The notes under the pieces were generated by a model, which had not been told where the DNA came from, made no database searches, and saw nothing but the letters and a program-made list of their open reading frames with translations. From contig CAMKTJ010000004.1 in the NCBI GenBank assembly GCA_946415645.1, positions 42,134 to 106,133 of the forward strand: DNA of 64,000 nucleotides, read 5' to 3'. This document shows positions 9,230 to 17,997 of this stretch, one piece after another. The translations under genes were made by a program, and so were the position numbers. This DNA comes from an uncultured Prevotellaceae bacterium. Lineage in GTDB: Bacteria; Bacteroidota; Bacteroidia; Bacteroidales; Bacteroidaceae. Position 1 is the stretch's first letter; each line of letters starts with the position of its first letter.

Positions 9230-10231
9230 GATGAATTCCCTGGCCGCCTCTATCATGGAGTCTATGCCTTGGGCAGCTTTCCCTGCATCCAGGGAGCAGG
9301 GGATGTCCGGTGCTATGCCAAACTCTATCTGCTGTTTCTTTGCATCAAAACTGGGGCTGGCGCTGAAGCGGACGCTCCATCCTATAGGCAGCTCGCTGCT
9401 GAAGGGAAGGCCTGAACCGCCACCTGTCTGATCGCCCATAATGGTGACAAGGGGCATCTCCTTCATGTCACGCACAAAGGTATTGGCAGCACTATAGCAG
9501 GAACGGTTGGCGAGTACCACGCAAGGCTTCTGCCAACGCACACCCTTGCTGGGTGTTATGTATTCAGGCTCCAGAGCCGAGAAGTCGTTACGACCTGTGC
9601 CTGTCTTATGCGAGCGGTAACCTACCAACACCTTCTCATTGGTAAACCTGCTGGCTAGCTTGGTCTCGTTGTCCAGGTTGCCGCCTCCGTTGCCTCTGAT
9701 ATCCAGAATCATACCGTTACACATACGCAGAGAGTAGAACATGTCATCCATATTACCCTCTCCTATCCCGTTCTGGAAACTCTCGTACACCACATAGGCG
9801 ATGTTGTCAGGCAAGATGCGGTACTTCAGTCCTGATGCCAGGTTATAGTCGGTCTGCAGATAAGCATCACGCAACTCCTCGTCCAGGTTCAGGGGATAAT
9901 CCTCCTTCCACGACCAGTTCCTACCCAAATCCATACTGCTGGACAGATTCACGTGCCCGTCCTTCAGTTCACCCAGCATCTGGCATAGTACCTCAAAGAG
10001 TTGGGCACGTGTCATCTTGGGATTCAAGCGGGCGCTGTACTTGGCATGTATATCGTTCCATGAGATACCCAGCTCCGCCTCCTTGTAATCCAGGAAGCAG
10101 TATCGCTGATCTATGATGGTCCACAGGGCATCCAGATTGCCCTGAGGTGTCTCGTCATATTCCGACTCCCCCCTCTGGCAAGAGCAGAGGCCCAGCACAA
10201 GAGCAAATAGTATGAGCAGTTTATCTTTCAT
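9212..10231 (-). CDS. S41 family (tail-specific) peptidase lipoprotein
   Basis: 339 residues with a lipobox (LGLCSC, lipidated Cys at 16 or 18). The S41 fold is shown by DIRGNGGG (177-184) and by NRSCYSAANTF with the nucleophile Ser247. The usual lysine-bearing G-x-T-x-G-K segment appears as GDQTGGGSGLPFSSE, so the catalytic lysine is not obvious. No PDZ domain is apparent, giving the short form. It would degrade C-terminal tails in the periplasm or at the outer surface. The start overlaps the next gene on the same strand by 11 bp, so the two are one operon. Its 3' end lies in a TAACG repeat, which supplies the last codons. Confidence 0.85.
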   Translation of the reverse strand: MKDKLLILFALVLGLCSCQRGESEYDETPQGNLDALWTIIDQRYCFLDYKEAELGISWNDIHAKYSARLNPKMTRAQLFEVLCQMLGELKDGHVNLSSSMDLGRNWSWKEDYPLNLDEELRDAYLQTDYNLASGLKYRILPDNIAYVVYESFQNGIGEGNMDDMFYSLRMCNGMILDIRGNGGGNLDNETKLASRFTNEKVLVGYRSHKTGTGRNDFSALEPEYITPSKGVRWQKPCVVLANRSCYSAANTFVRDMKEMPLVTIMGDQTGGGSGLPFSSELPIGWSVRFSASPSFDAKKQQIEFGIAPDIPCSLDAGKAAQGIDSMIEAAREFIGGQTS

Positions 10232-11093
10232 TGCGCTTTAGAATCTTTAAATACCTGACATAACCAATCATGAAAGAGTGTCCCACATCATGCATGCGGA
10301 TACCGTTGACATGACTCTGGCGCACATCTCCCATATAGCCTAAACGCAGGGAGGCACGGCTGAACTCCAGATCCAGCGTCAGCAACTGTCTGAAGCAGAG
10401 TGCATTGCCCGGATGCGAGAAACAGACGTTATGGTCGCGACTGCCCTCAGAGATATCATAGTAACTCTGTCCGAACTGAGGACTGAACATACACCCCATC
10501 AGTGGCAGGTCTGCCTGATAGTTCAGTCGGACAGGCAACTTACGAATCTTGAACTTATAACAACCTCCAGCAGAAGCAGATATATCAATACCCAATCTGC
10601 CCTGAGCAGGATTGTTGGAGTTGCGTGCAATGTATAGGAACCCCAAATCTGCTCCCAACAAGCCTCCAGCCTTTAGCGACAGACGGTCAGAGAGTCTCCA
10701 GTGGTAATGCCAACCAGCATCGTAAGCCAGACGTCCGCCCCATGCCGTTGCCGTACGGGCAGGATTCTGGCTATGGGAATAGACTCCCTGGAACAGGCTC
10801 TGGAAGGAGACGTTGCCGTCGGCCCATTTGGTAAAGCGTTCCCTCGACGTCAGGAAGCTGAGCTGGTATCCCGTATATTCCATGGGGGAAAGGTAGGTAT
10901 CCAACTGATTGCTGTATCCAACGCCAAACAGCACACCTGCCTGCAGGGGTCTTGAGAGGGGAGTATCGCTACCCTTCTTCTCCTTACCGCTAACCAGAGC
11001 AGAATAATCCTGTGCCGCAGCCATCAGGGCAAAGAGGCAGAGGAACGTTAGCGAAAATAATCTCTTAATCTTTGAAGTTTCGGTTGTTAACAA
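10221..11093 (-). CDS. Outer-membrane beta-barrel protein (DUF3316-like), start uncertain
   Basis: A Bacteroidota barrel protein: signal peptide ending LFALMAAAQ, then alternating amphipathic strands rich in aromatic residues (GVLFGVGYSNQLDTYLSP, AYDAGWHYHWRLSDRL, MHDVGHSFMIGYVRYLKIL). DUF3316 is my best guess of family. The open frame continues to an ATG at 11498, but those first 135 codons translate an intergenic repeat with low-complexity and no protein character. There is no ATG just before the signal peptide. I place the start at a TTG at 11093; an ATT at 11069 directly before KRLFSLTFLCLF is the alternative. It overlaps and is probably cotranscribed with the S41 gene. Confidence 0.6.
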   Translation of the reverse strand: MLTTETSKIKRLFSLTFLCLFALMAAAQDYSALVSGKEKKGSDTPLSRPLQAGVLFGVGYSNQLDTYLSPMEYTGYQLSFLTSRERFTKWADGNVSFQSLFQGVYSHSQNPARTATAWGGRLAYDAGWHYHWRLSDRLSLKAGGLLGADLGFLYIARNSNNPAQGRLGIDISASAGGCYKFKIRKLPVRLNYQADLPLMGCMFSPQFGQSYYDISEGSRDHNVCFSHPGNALCFRQLLTLDLEFSRASLRLGYMGDVRQSHVNGIRMHDVGHSFMIGYVRYLKILKRNER

Positions 11094-11490
11094 AAACCTC
11101 AAAAACCCCTCTTCCGATGTCTTTATTCTTCGAGTATCAGTGCTGACGTCATAGCTCTGTGCCTGTGAGCAAGCTCCCGCACAAGCCCTGCCATCATCAC
11201 ACGTTGCTTCGCAACATAAGACATCTCCAGAGGAAAAACCAGAAAAAACCTTTTTAATGGCAACTTTTTTGATTAATGTCATCGATAACCAATAACCTAT
11301 AACCAATAACCACTCTTTGTTTTTTAGTGCGAAGCACGGGGTTTTTCCACCATGATGGATGAGTTTTGGAACAAAACCGTACTGTGCTTCTGGCTTGTGC
11401 GAGAGCTTGCTCTCAAGCACATGGGCGGAAGTACAATACGTTGGGCCATAGGCCTCAGCCATCATGAGTGGGGTTTTTATGGTTTTTGTC
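11085..11490. repeat. Imperfect inverted intergenic repeat pair
   Basis: Two diverged arms of about 180 bp face each other. Each carries ACAAAAACC...AAAACCCC at its outer end, AGCAAGCTC(C/T)CGCACAAGCC in the middle and an AAAAACC stretch at the inner end. The centre (11284-11312) is an ATAACC(A/T) microrepeat. No protein is supported here. Confidence 0.55.
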
Positions 11491-11518
11491 TTTATCATAT
11501 CAACTTCTGAAAGTTGAA

Positions 11519-14194
11519 TTAATCATCAAACAAATGTAATTGCCCGTTCATCTCGTCAGCTACATCCTGCTGGCTCTTGCCTTCGAAGTCGTCAGCCACA
11601 TCATCATCCTCCGGCATCTCAACCTCAGCCTCATTCTCAGCGGGTTCGGGCTCGGGATCAGGGAACCTTGTGGGTTCCAGTTCCTCCACCTTAGCCACAT
11701 TATTGGTGGTGACACGCTTACCACGTGCCTTGAAACTCTTGACGGAGATAAACTCCTCTGCATCCACCTCGATGGGTTCGCGGAAGCTGTCGTTGCCGCC
11801 CATAGTAACCAACAGGCGGGGGAAGGCCACATCCGTAAGGATAAGCATCTCATTATCGGGGTTCTCGCCCAGGAAGTTCTGTCGGCGGGTAGTAGCCTCC
11901 ATGCTGAAACGCTTCACATACAGGAAGCCGCTCTGGTCCTTATCGAAGAGAGCCACCGTCCATATCTTGTTGGCATTGTACTTCTCTATGCGCAGCAGGT
12001 TGTCCTCGAAGTGGTTGTTCACATCAAAGTTGGTCAGGTAGAAGTCGCCACTCTTCAGAATCACCAGAATCTGATCGCCGCTATTGAACTCACCCAGGTA
12101 GTTGCCCTGCTCGTCGTAGTTCAATCGCTTCACATCAGGATCGAACCATACCTTACGTCCACCCAGGGTACTGAGGCCATGACTCTTCAGGGTGATTCTG
12201 CTGACATCCAGCTTGGTCAACATGTTACCCATACTCTGACGACCCTTGATGGCCAGTTCAGAGAAGTCCTTGTCAAAGAATACCCGCTTCAGTTTGGGGT
12301 TGGGCTTCAGGATAACCTTGATGACCTCGGCCTCTCCGTTGGGGTTGGCTGTGAAGTAGAGCACCCGACTGCCAGGCTTGCCCTGCGTCAGGTCGTACTC
12401 GCGGTCGCGGGTGACGCTGGTTACATTAAAGCGCTTAATATAGCAAATACCGTTCTTGCCGTCGCGGTACACCACATTGTAGATGGTACGTGAGTCGCTC
12501 TTGCGGAAGATAGCCAAGTGTATGATCTCGGCCTTCTTCTTCTCCGCCTTGCTGCGCTCCGTCTCGCCCACGAACAGCTTCTCGGCTATGCGCACTACCT
12601 TGTAGGTTCCGTCTTTGTAGAAGACAATCACATCATCGATATCCGAACAGTTGCAAACGTACTCGTCCTTCTTCAGTGATGTTCCTATGAAGCCCTCCTC
12701 ACGGTTTATATACAGCTTCTCGTTAGCCTCTACCACCTTGGCGGCGCTGATATTGTCGAAGTTACGGATCTCCGTCAGACGTGGATGATCCTTACCGTAC
12801 TTCTCTTGTATGAAACGGAACCAGTCGCAGGTAACCTCCACCATATTGGCCAGTTCCTTGTCTATCTGCTTTATCTCGTCCTTGATGCGGGCGATGTTCT
12901 CCTCTGCCTTGTCCTTGTTGAACTTCAGGATGCGTGCCATCTTGATTTCCATCAGACGTAGGATATCGTCCTTGGTCACCTCGCGTACCATCTTGGGATA
13001 CCAGGGTGTCAGACGCTCGTCAATCCACTCGCAGGCAGCATCCATGGTCTTGGCATTCTCGAATTGCTTGTCCTTGTAGATGCGCTCCTCAATGAATATC
13101 TGTTCCAGAGATGCAAAGTGCAAAGCCTCCAGCAGCTCACCCTTGCGGATCAGACGCTCCTTCTTCAGCAGGTTCAGGGTGGTGTCAACGTTGCTACGCA
13201 ACACATCGCTGACAGAAAGGAAGCAGGGTTTCTTATCTTCTATGACGCAACAGTTGGGAGAGATGCTGATCTCACAATCCGTACAGGCATAGAGGGCATC
13301 TATAGTCTTGTCGCTGCTGGCACCTGGAGTCAGGTGAATCAGAATCTCTGCCTTGGCAGCCGTCAGGTCCTCTACGTTACGGATCTTAATCTTACCCTTC
13401 TCGTTGGCCTTCAGGATACTCTCTATGAAGGTGCTGGGTTTGCTAGCCGTACCTGTTGTCTTGCCATAGGGAATCTCTGTGATGGCCAGCGTCTTGTTGT
13501 CGCGCTTCTCTATCTTGGCACGCACACGCACTACGCCACCACGCTGCCCGTCGTTGTAACGGGATACGTCTATGCTGCCTCCCGTTGGGAAGTCGGGGTA
13601 CAGATGAAACTCCTCGCCGTGCAGGTACTGGATGGCAGCCTCGCAGATCTCGTTCAGGTTGTGGGGCAGAATCTTACAGTTCAGACCTACGGCAATACCC
13701 TCGGCACCCTGTGCCAACAGCAAGGGGAACTTAACGGGCAGGGCAATAGGCTCCTTGTTACGACCGTCATAAGAGAGCTTCCACTCTGTGGTCTTGGGAT
13801 TGAAGACAACATCCAGGGCAAACTTGCTGAGGCGTGCCTCGATATATCGGCCGGCAGCAGCATCATCGCCTGTGATGATGTTACCCCAGTTACCCTGGCA
13901 GTCAATCAGCAGGTCCTTCTGTCCCAACTGAACCAGGGCATCCTTGATACTGGCATCTCCGTGGGGGTGGAACTGCATGGTGTGACCCACTATATTGGCC
14001 ACCTTGTTGTAACGGCCATCGTCCATACGCTTCATAGAGTGCATGATACGACGCTGAACGGGTTTGAATCCGTCGCCGATATGGGGGACTGCTCGTTCCA
14101 GAATTACGTAAGAGGCGTAATCCAAGAACCAGCTTTGGTACATTTTGTTAAGGTGATGGGTGATCCCATCCGTCATAGAAACATTATCTGTCAT
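11519..14194 (-). CDS. parC: DNA topoisomerase IV subunit A
   Basis: 891 residues of type IIA topoisomerase A subunit, which decatenates replicated chromosomes together with ParE. The breakage-reunion domain fills about 10-470, with the catalytic tyrosine Y117 in AAAGRYIEAR and the quinolone-pocket motif FHPHGDASIKDALV, where Ala81 stands at the position of the usual serine. The C-terminal beta-pinwheel (about 520-830) is followed by an acidic tail ending LHLFDD. It is the short-pinwheel ParC-like type usual in Bacteroidota, rather than GyrA, and lacks a clear GyrA box. No parE is adjacent. It has its own consensus promoter at 14218-14249. Confidence 0.9.
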   Translation of the reverse strand: MTDNVSMTDGITHHLNKMYQSWFLDYASYVILERAVPHIGDGFKPVQRRIMHSMKRMDDGRYNKVANIVGHTMQFHPHGDASIKDALVQLGQKDLLIDCQGNWGNIITGDDAAAGRYIEARLSKFALDVVFNPKTTEWKLSYDGRNKEPIALPVKFPLLLAQGAEGIAVGLNCKILPHNLNEICEAAIQYLHGEEFHLYPDFPTGGSIDVSRYNDGQRGGVVRVRAKIEKRDNKTLAITEIPYGKTTGTASKPSTFIESILKANEKGKIKIRNVEDLTAAKAEILIHLTPGASSDKTIDALYACTDCEISISPNCCVIEDKKPCFLSVSDVLRSNVDTTLNLLKKERLIRKGELLEALHFASLEQIFIEERIYKDKQFENAKTMDAACEWIDERLTPWYPKMVREVTKDDILRLMEIKMARILKFNKDKAEENIARIKDEIKQIDKELANMVEVTCDWFRFIQEKYGKDHPRLTEIRNFDNISAAKVVEANEKLYINREEGFIGTSLKKDEYVCNCSDIDDVIVFYKDGTYKVVRIAEKLFVGETERSKAEKKKAEIIHLAIFRKSDSRTIYNVVYRDGKNGICYIKRFNVTSVTRDREYDLTQGKPGSRVLYFTANPNGEAEVIKVILKPNPKLKRVFFDKDFSELAIKGRQSMGNMLTKLDVSRITLKSHGLSTLGGRKVWFDPDVKRLNYDEQGNYLGEFNSGDQILVILKSGDFYLTNFDVNNHFEDNLLRIEKYNANKIWTVALFDKDQSGFLYVKRFSMEATTRRQNFLGENPDNEMLILTDVAFPRLLVTMGGNDSFREPIEVDAEEFISVKSFKARGKRVTTNNVAKVEELEPTRFPDPEPEPAENEAEVEMPEDDDVADDFEGKSQQDVADEMNGQLHLFDD

Positions 14195-14217
14195 TAGAAT
14201 TTATGCATTATTGCCTG

Positions 14218-14249
14218 CAAAAATACAAAAAAGTCAGATAAAGTCCAAA
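14218..14249 (-). promoter_or_regulatory. Promoter of parC
   Basis: Minus-strand TTTG (complement of 14246-14249) and TATTTTTG (complement of 14218-14225) are separated by 20 bp, about 25 bp upstream of the ATG. Confidence 0.7.
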
Positions 14250-14416
14250 CCTAACACCCTTTCTTCTATTTATTTTGGGTGAATTCTTTTCTGAGCACTC
14301 TTCCCCTCCCCCATTACCCGTAGCCTGTTAAAGTATGTTATTCAGGATGAGATTTTCCGTTAATTCCGAAGTTTTAAGAGAAATAATAACTAATTTTGCC
14401 ACAAAATACAAACAAT

Positions 14417-14977
14417 ATGAAAAGATTATTAGCATCCTTGTTTCTTGTTATGGCTGTATGCTGCCATATCAGTGCCCAGAACAAACCAGAAAGTGCTCCC
14501 AAAGTCATCTCCGTCTTCAATCAGAAAGTCAGCGATACCGAGTATAGTACATACTATAATTTCAGCTTTGATGTAACGTATTCAGGTGCTACGTCAATCA
14601 CTGTCGGTGTAGAAGAAGAATACAATCCCTATTATAAAACCTACGTAATTAATGAGGTATCTCCTGCGCATGTCAACCTTAAATATCTAAACAGAGGAAG
14701 GCTGACGTGGGTGGACATTATTGCAGAAAATGAATACGGAAAGGACACACTAACCATAGAGATTCCCGTTATGACAGATGGCATTGTGGATGGATTGACT
14801 TCCATAGACAAGAGTCCTGTAAAGACTAATCATATAGACATCTACTCCCTGGATGGCCGGTTCATGAAACGTATCAAGAACCTCTCTGAACTGTCAAGCT
14901 ACCACACCTGCACCTTGCTGTTGAGATATTATAATAAAGAAAAACAACTAATCCGTTCCAAGAAGATCACCCTGTGA
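14417..14977 (+). CDS. Small secreted protein with T9SS-type C-terminal tail
   Basis: 186 residues from the ATG at 14417, which directly precedes a signal peptide (MKRLLASLFLVMAVCCHISAQ); an ATG at 14396 would only add seven non-signal residues. The body is a single beta-sandwich-like domain (about 30-125) with TWVDIIAENEYGKDTLTIEI. The end (from IDIYSLDGRFMK) fits a T9SS sorting domain. It is a paralogue of the C-terminal half of the protein at 59425-60324, which has YAWIDIEAVNKYGRTVYTIEL at the same place. A likely -7 box TAATTTTG is at 14391-14398 without a good -33. Function unknown. Confidence 0.75.
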   Translation: MKRLLASLFLVMAVCCHISAQNKPESAPKVISVFNQKVSDTEYSTYYNFSFDVTYSGATSITVGVEEEYNPYYKTYVINEVSPAHVNLKYLNRGRLTWVDIIAENEYGKDTLTIEIPVMTDGIVDGLTSIDKSPVKTNHIDIYSLDGRFMKRIKNLSELSSYHTCTLLLRYYNKEKQLIRSKKITL

Positions 14978-15017
14978 TAGCGCTTCTTTGAGTATTCCTC
15001 CTAGAGGCAACATTTGC

Positions 15018-15119
15018 ACCCTCCTCGAGTCTACACGTGTAGACTCCTGGGGTTAACACGTGCAGACTCCCGAGGCTGCAAATAATATACCTTAGCATGG
15101 CAATATGCCGTATTGTTGG
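15018..15119. repeat. Intergenic repeat shared with 59.18-59.32 kb
   Basis: Contains ACACGTGCAGACTCCC, GAGGCTGCAAA and CCTTAGCATGGCAATATGCC. The same pieces occur in inverted orientation at about 59.18-59.32 kb with few changes. It lies beside paralogous genes at both places, so it marks a duplicated locus. Confidence 0.7.
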
Positions 15120-15130
15120 TTATCCAACAT

Positions 15131-15169
15131 AAAAACACCCCGAAAGGCTAGTGAATTCCTTTCGGGGTG
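15131..15169 (-). terminator. Rho-independent terminator for the 15.2-kb lipoprotein gene
   Basis: A perfect 12-bp stem, CACCCCGAAAGG (15136-15147) with CCTTTCGGGGTG (15158-15169), is followed on the minus strand by TTTTTATG. It may also stop transcripts from the plus-strand gene. Confidence 0.85.
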
Positions 15170-15179
15170 ACTCATTCAT

Positions 15180-15611
15180 TTATTTCTTGCTGTTAAACAG
15201 GCTGTCAGTAATGAAAATCTTTCCACGTGCCACACCCCAAAGATTGTATTTCGAAAGTTTAGCCGAGCGGTAAAAATCGCAAATCTCATCCGAATCTCTA
15301 TAACAAACAGATTTTGTCGAGGTTTCAAATCTAATGAATTCACAATAGGAGCTATCCTTGACGAACGACTTTGTATGATAACCCAAGAACTTTACTTTCA
15401 GTTTCTTCCCAGCATCAATTTTATGATAGATCGTATCCAGGTCATGCAAATGAGTGCTCTTGTTACTATCAGATGCCATAAAATACATATAACTTACATT
15501 GACAGGCATAGACGTTTCGTTGTAAAAACGAATGCTAATAGTCCACAACCAGCTGCATGAGCTCAAGCACAAGCATAATCCTGCCATCATTAAAGCACAA
15601 ATCTTTTTCAT
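15180..15611 (-). CDS. Small lipoprotein of a duplicated family
   Basis: 143 residues with a lipobox (LCLSSC, Cys19). The mature part is a short beta-rich domain with no recognised family. The last 40 residues (TKSVCYRDSDEICDF...LGVARGK...ITDSLFNSKK) are almost identical to the end of the protein at 60321-60596, although the two N-termini are unrelated. The end of one was therefore copied onto the other. It sits beside a T9SS-tailed paralogue, as at 59-60 kb. It may be an immunity- or adhesion-type lipoprotein, but nothing here proves it. Confidence 0.7.
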   Translation of the reverse strand: MKKICALMMAGLCLCLSSCSWLWTISIRFYNETSMPVNVSYMYFMASDSNKSTHLHDLDTIYHKIDAGKKLKVKFLGYHTKSFVKDSSYCEFIRFETSTKSVCYRDSDEICDFYRSAKLSKYNLWGVARGKIFITDSLFNSKK

Positions 15612-15825
15612 TATTTTGTGTGTTTCTATATTCTATTATTTATCTTTCCTACGACAAATGTACTACTTTCCTACATTATTCTCTATGTATTAGAAGAGAA
15701 AAACAATAAAGCAGAAGATATTTAACGTTTCTTAGTAGAGCCAACAAAGATGTACCTCTACTTTTCCTCGTAAGTCATCGGAGCTTGAGCCAGAAGTCTC
15801 TGAAAAAAAGTTTTCTTGGTTTTTC

Positions 15826-15951
15826 CTTTTTGAGAAAGAGTCCCTGAAAGGGATAACGATATTAGTTTTAAGGCTGATTGAATGCTTGCATACAAGCAGG
15901 ATTAGAACTAATAGCGTTAATACTCTATAGGAGTATCTTTCTCAGAAAGGG
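15826..15951. repeat. Long branched palindrome (MITE-like or structured RNA)
   Basis: Two arms of about 52 bp are inverted copies of each other: 5' arm CCTTTTTGAGAAAGA...AACGATATTAGTTTTAA, 3' arm complement CCTTTCTGAGAAAGA...AACGCTATTAGTTCTAA. Each arm has a small side hairpin (TCCC-TGAAA-GGGA and ATACTC-TATAG-GAGTAT), and the apex is GCTTG-CATA-CAAGC. The 15.6-16.3 kb gap holds no gene I can support. Confidence 0.65.
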
Positions 15952-16092
15952 GTTTTAAAGGTTTTTGTTTAAATTTTCTGCGAATATCTGCGTATTCTGC
16001 GTGAGACATAAAAGAGACGGGAAAAGATTCTTGACAAAACAAAGAGAACCATAGAAGACTGTCTTATCTTGTTTAACCAGGAAAAACTTATT

Positions 16093-16129
16093 CCCCAGTT
16101 AGGAAAATTTTTCTGCCTAGTCAGGGAGG
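16093..16129 (+). repeat. CCAGTTAGGAAAAT dispersed repeat
   Basis: The sequence CCAGTTAGGAAAATTTTTCT followed by GCCTAGTCAGG recurs with changes at 43479-43514 and, inverted, at 56744-56778, all in intergenic DNA. Confidence 0.5.
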
Positions 16130-16282
16130 AAAAATCCCATTGAACATTACACATGGAGCATTGAATATTGTTTTAGGGAAAAATATTTACAAAGAGAGAA
16201 ACGGCGGTAATCGGCGTTAAACGCACTACTAATAGAAACAATTGTTACTACTAATAGAAAAAATTGCGGCCATTAATAGTAA

Positions 16283-16316
16283 CAAAAATTCCCCCTAATA
16301 GGCATTAGAGGGAATT
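16283..16316 (-). terminator. Rho-independent terminator of the serpin gene
   Basis: The stem pairs AATTCCCTCTAAT with ATTAGGGGGAATT on the minus strand (16304-16316 and 16287-16299), followed by TTTTTG, 25 bp after the stop. Confidence 0.8.
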
Positions 16317-16340
16317 CCAAGAAGAAAATTGACACTATAG

Positions 16341-17663
16341 TTATTTTAAGAACTTGTGACCGTTATGAATGTAGAATCCCTTTTTAAATGAAGAATCTAT
16401 TCTGCGACCGAGCAGGTCGTAGATAGCATCATCATTACTGGGGTTCTTTTGAATGGAAGGAGCTTGAATGGCACTTGTCATTTCCCTGCCCGTGAACTGA
16501 CCCATGAAGAAGATGGTGCCTGTGCTCTGCTCGCTGATAATGTAGATGAACGGGCGGTCGGCGTAGAAATAAGGAGTAATGGCTGTCTTTTCAACTTCGA
16601 TCACGGTGACGGCTGCAGCCTCTGTACCTTCCTCATCCAATTCGATAGCAGCTTTCTGGAACATATTGCTGATATATACATCACTGTTACAGAAGTAAGG
16701 GAACTCAGCACAATCAGTAAAGGCTGTAATCATACCCAACTCCTTCATAATATCAACAAGAGGAAGGAATGTGTCGGTTTTAATGCGTGGTAACTTTAAA
16801 CTTATCTCATTCTTCCATCCCTTGAAGTTCCAGTTGCTTCCATTCAACTGGCTGAGCACATCATCAATGCTCTTACCCTCCTGAGGCAGAAAGATGGTCA
16901 TCTTATAAGCTCCATTGCCATAAGGCAGGTGAATTGCCTGGTAGAGGTTGTTCCATGTGCTTTCATACTCCACTCCACTTTGCTGCATCATAGGCACAGC
17001 CTCACCACCATTGAAGGGCTCTTCCTTGGTGTATTCTTTGTCGAACTTATAGGTCCATGCACCCTTGAAGTAAAGGGCATTCAGCAGATAGCTAACAACA
17101 TCTACATTGAACGTTTCTTCATCGAAAAGCATTGGTATCATACCATGTGTACGATCATTGGCCCATCCATTGATGATACCCATTGCCGCCTGCTTCTCAT
17201 AGAAATTGAGCGACTGAGGCTCTGCATCGTAATACTGGTTGGCCTTATCTATAAAGCCTTGTTGCAATATACAGTTCTGGCCACTGTTCACATAGACGGT
17301 ATTGGCAATCTCTGCAGCAGTAGTGTTATCCAATGTGGGAGCCTCTGTCAGCATTTTACGGCAGAAGGCATTGATGGCATCAGCACCTGCCTCGCCAAAG
17401 CCTAGAACCTCGTTAATCTCCTTCTGCGTCTGGCCGGCAGCTCCGTTATTCATCAATCCCAAAGCATAGGTGATGCTCAAAGGCGACATTATACTATTAC
17501 TCACGCCACGAGCCTTGCGGAAGAGGTTGAAGGCAAAGTCGTTGCTGTTCTCCACTAGTTGACGCTCTTGAGTGGTCAACTCAATTTTCTTTGGCTCATT
17601 TTCCTGAGCGAAAGCCAGGAAGGAAGCGGCCATAAACGCAACACTTAAGACAAACTTTTTCAT
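16341..17663 (-). CDS. Secreted serpin (serine protease inhibitor) with T9SS-like tail
   Basis: 440 residues with a signal peptide (1-19) and a complete serpin domain (about 35-393): NSIMSPLSITYALGLMNNGA, VVSYLLNALYFKGAWTYKFD and the C-terminal RPFIYII...GTIFFMGQF. The reactive-loop hinge EEGTEAAAVT (344-353) keeps the small residues needed for loop insertion, so it should be inhibitory. The scissile P1 falls near K359/T360, suggesting trypsin-like or elastase-like targets, though this is uncertain. The tail AIYDLLGRRIDSSFKKGFYI (413-432) and the residues after it resemble T9SS sorting ends, implying surface display or release. In the gut it could inhibit host or competitor proteases. It is monocistronic, with a consensus promoter and a terminator. 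Confidence 0.92.
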   Translation of the reverse strand: MKKFVLSVAFMAASFLAFAQENEPKKIELTTQERQLVENSNDFAFNLFRKARGVSNSIMSPLSITYALGLMNNGAAGQTQKEINEVLGFGEAGADAINAFCRKMLTEAPTLDNTTAAEIANTVYVNSGQNCILQQGFIDKANQYYDAEPQSLNFYEKQAAMGIINGWANDRTHGMIPMLFDEETFNVDVVSYLLNALYFKGAWTYKFDKEYTKEEPFNGGEAVPMMQQSGVEYESTWNNLYQAIHLPYGNGAYKMTIFLPQEGKSIDDVLSQLNGSNWNFKGWKNEISLKLPRIKTDTFLPLVDIMKELGMITAFTDCAEFPYFCNSDVYISNMFQKAAIELDEEGTEAAAVTVIEVEKTAITPYFYADRPFIYIISEQSTGTIFFMGQFTGREMTSAIQAPSIQKNPSNDDAIYDLLGRRIDSSFKKGFYIHNGHKFLK

Positions 17664-17706
17664 AATCTAATGCCTCTTTCAAAAAAAATATTTATGTTTT
17701 CTGAGG

Positions 17707-17737
17707 CAAAGATATGCGATTCAACTATCCGAGCCAA
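17707..17737 (-). promoter_or_regulatory. Promoter of the serpin gene
   Basis: On the minus strand TATCTTTG (complement of 17707-17714) lies 19 bp from TTGG (complement of 17734-17737), about 45 bp upstream of the start codon. Confidence 0.65.
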
Positions 17738-17845
17738 GCAATTTTACTCCCAACTACTCCCAACTTTTTGTTAAATAATATTAACAGACACAACAAAACA
17801 CTCACTTAATCATAAGTTTGAAACAGTTGTCTCTAAATAACTCAT

Positions 17846-17977
17846 GCTTGGGAATAAAAATAAATGAATTTATTTTGTACTCCGCTCACTTATTCGTACC
17901 TTTGACTTCGCCGAAGGTACTTTCGCTCGGATTTTCTCAAATGTATTTGGAAAATCTCTCACTTATTCGTACCTTTG
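17846..17977 (+). promoter_or_regulatory. Tandem promoter module upstream of aminopeptidase P
   Basis: The first promoter has TTTG at 17874-17877, 19 bp, and TACCTTTG at 17897-17904. The second has TTTG at 17946-17949, 20 bp, and TACCTTTG at 17970-17977. Both contain CTCACTTATTCGTACCTTTG. The first is part of a 61-bp module (17846-17906) repeated at 56614-56674 with 59 of 61 bases the same. An AT-rich palindrome, AATAAATGAATTTATT, covers its upstream part and might bind a regulator. Confidence 0.8.
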
Positions 17978-17997
17978 AAGGCTTTTTTACTTCAAAC

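Noticed and set aside
11094..11498. N-terminal 135 codons of the open frame of the barrel protein
   Set aside because: They translate an inverted intergenic repeat and precede a clear signal peptide.
11540..14197. Long open frames (317 and 377 codons) on the plus strand opposite parC
   Set aside because: They are antisense shadows of the parC gene caused by its codon bias; their translations show no domain, and parC is unambiguous.
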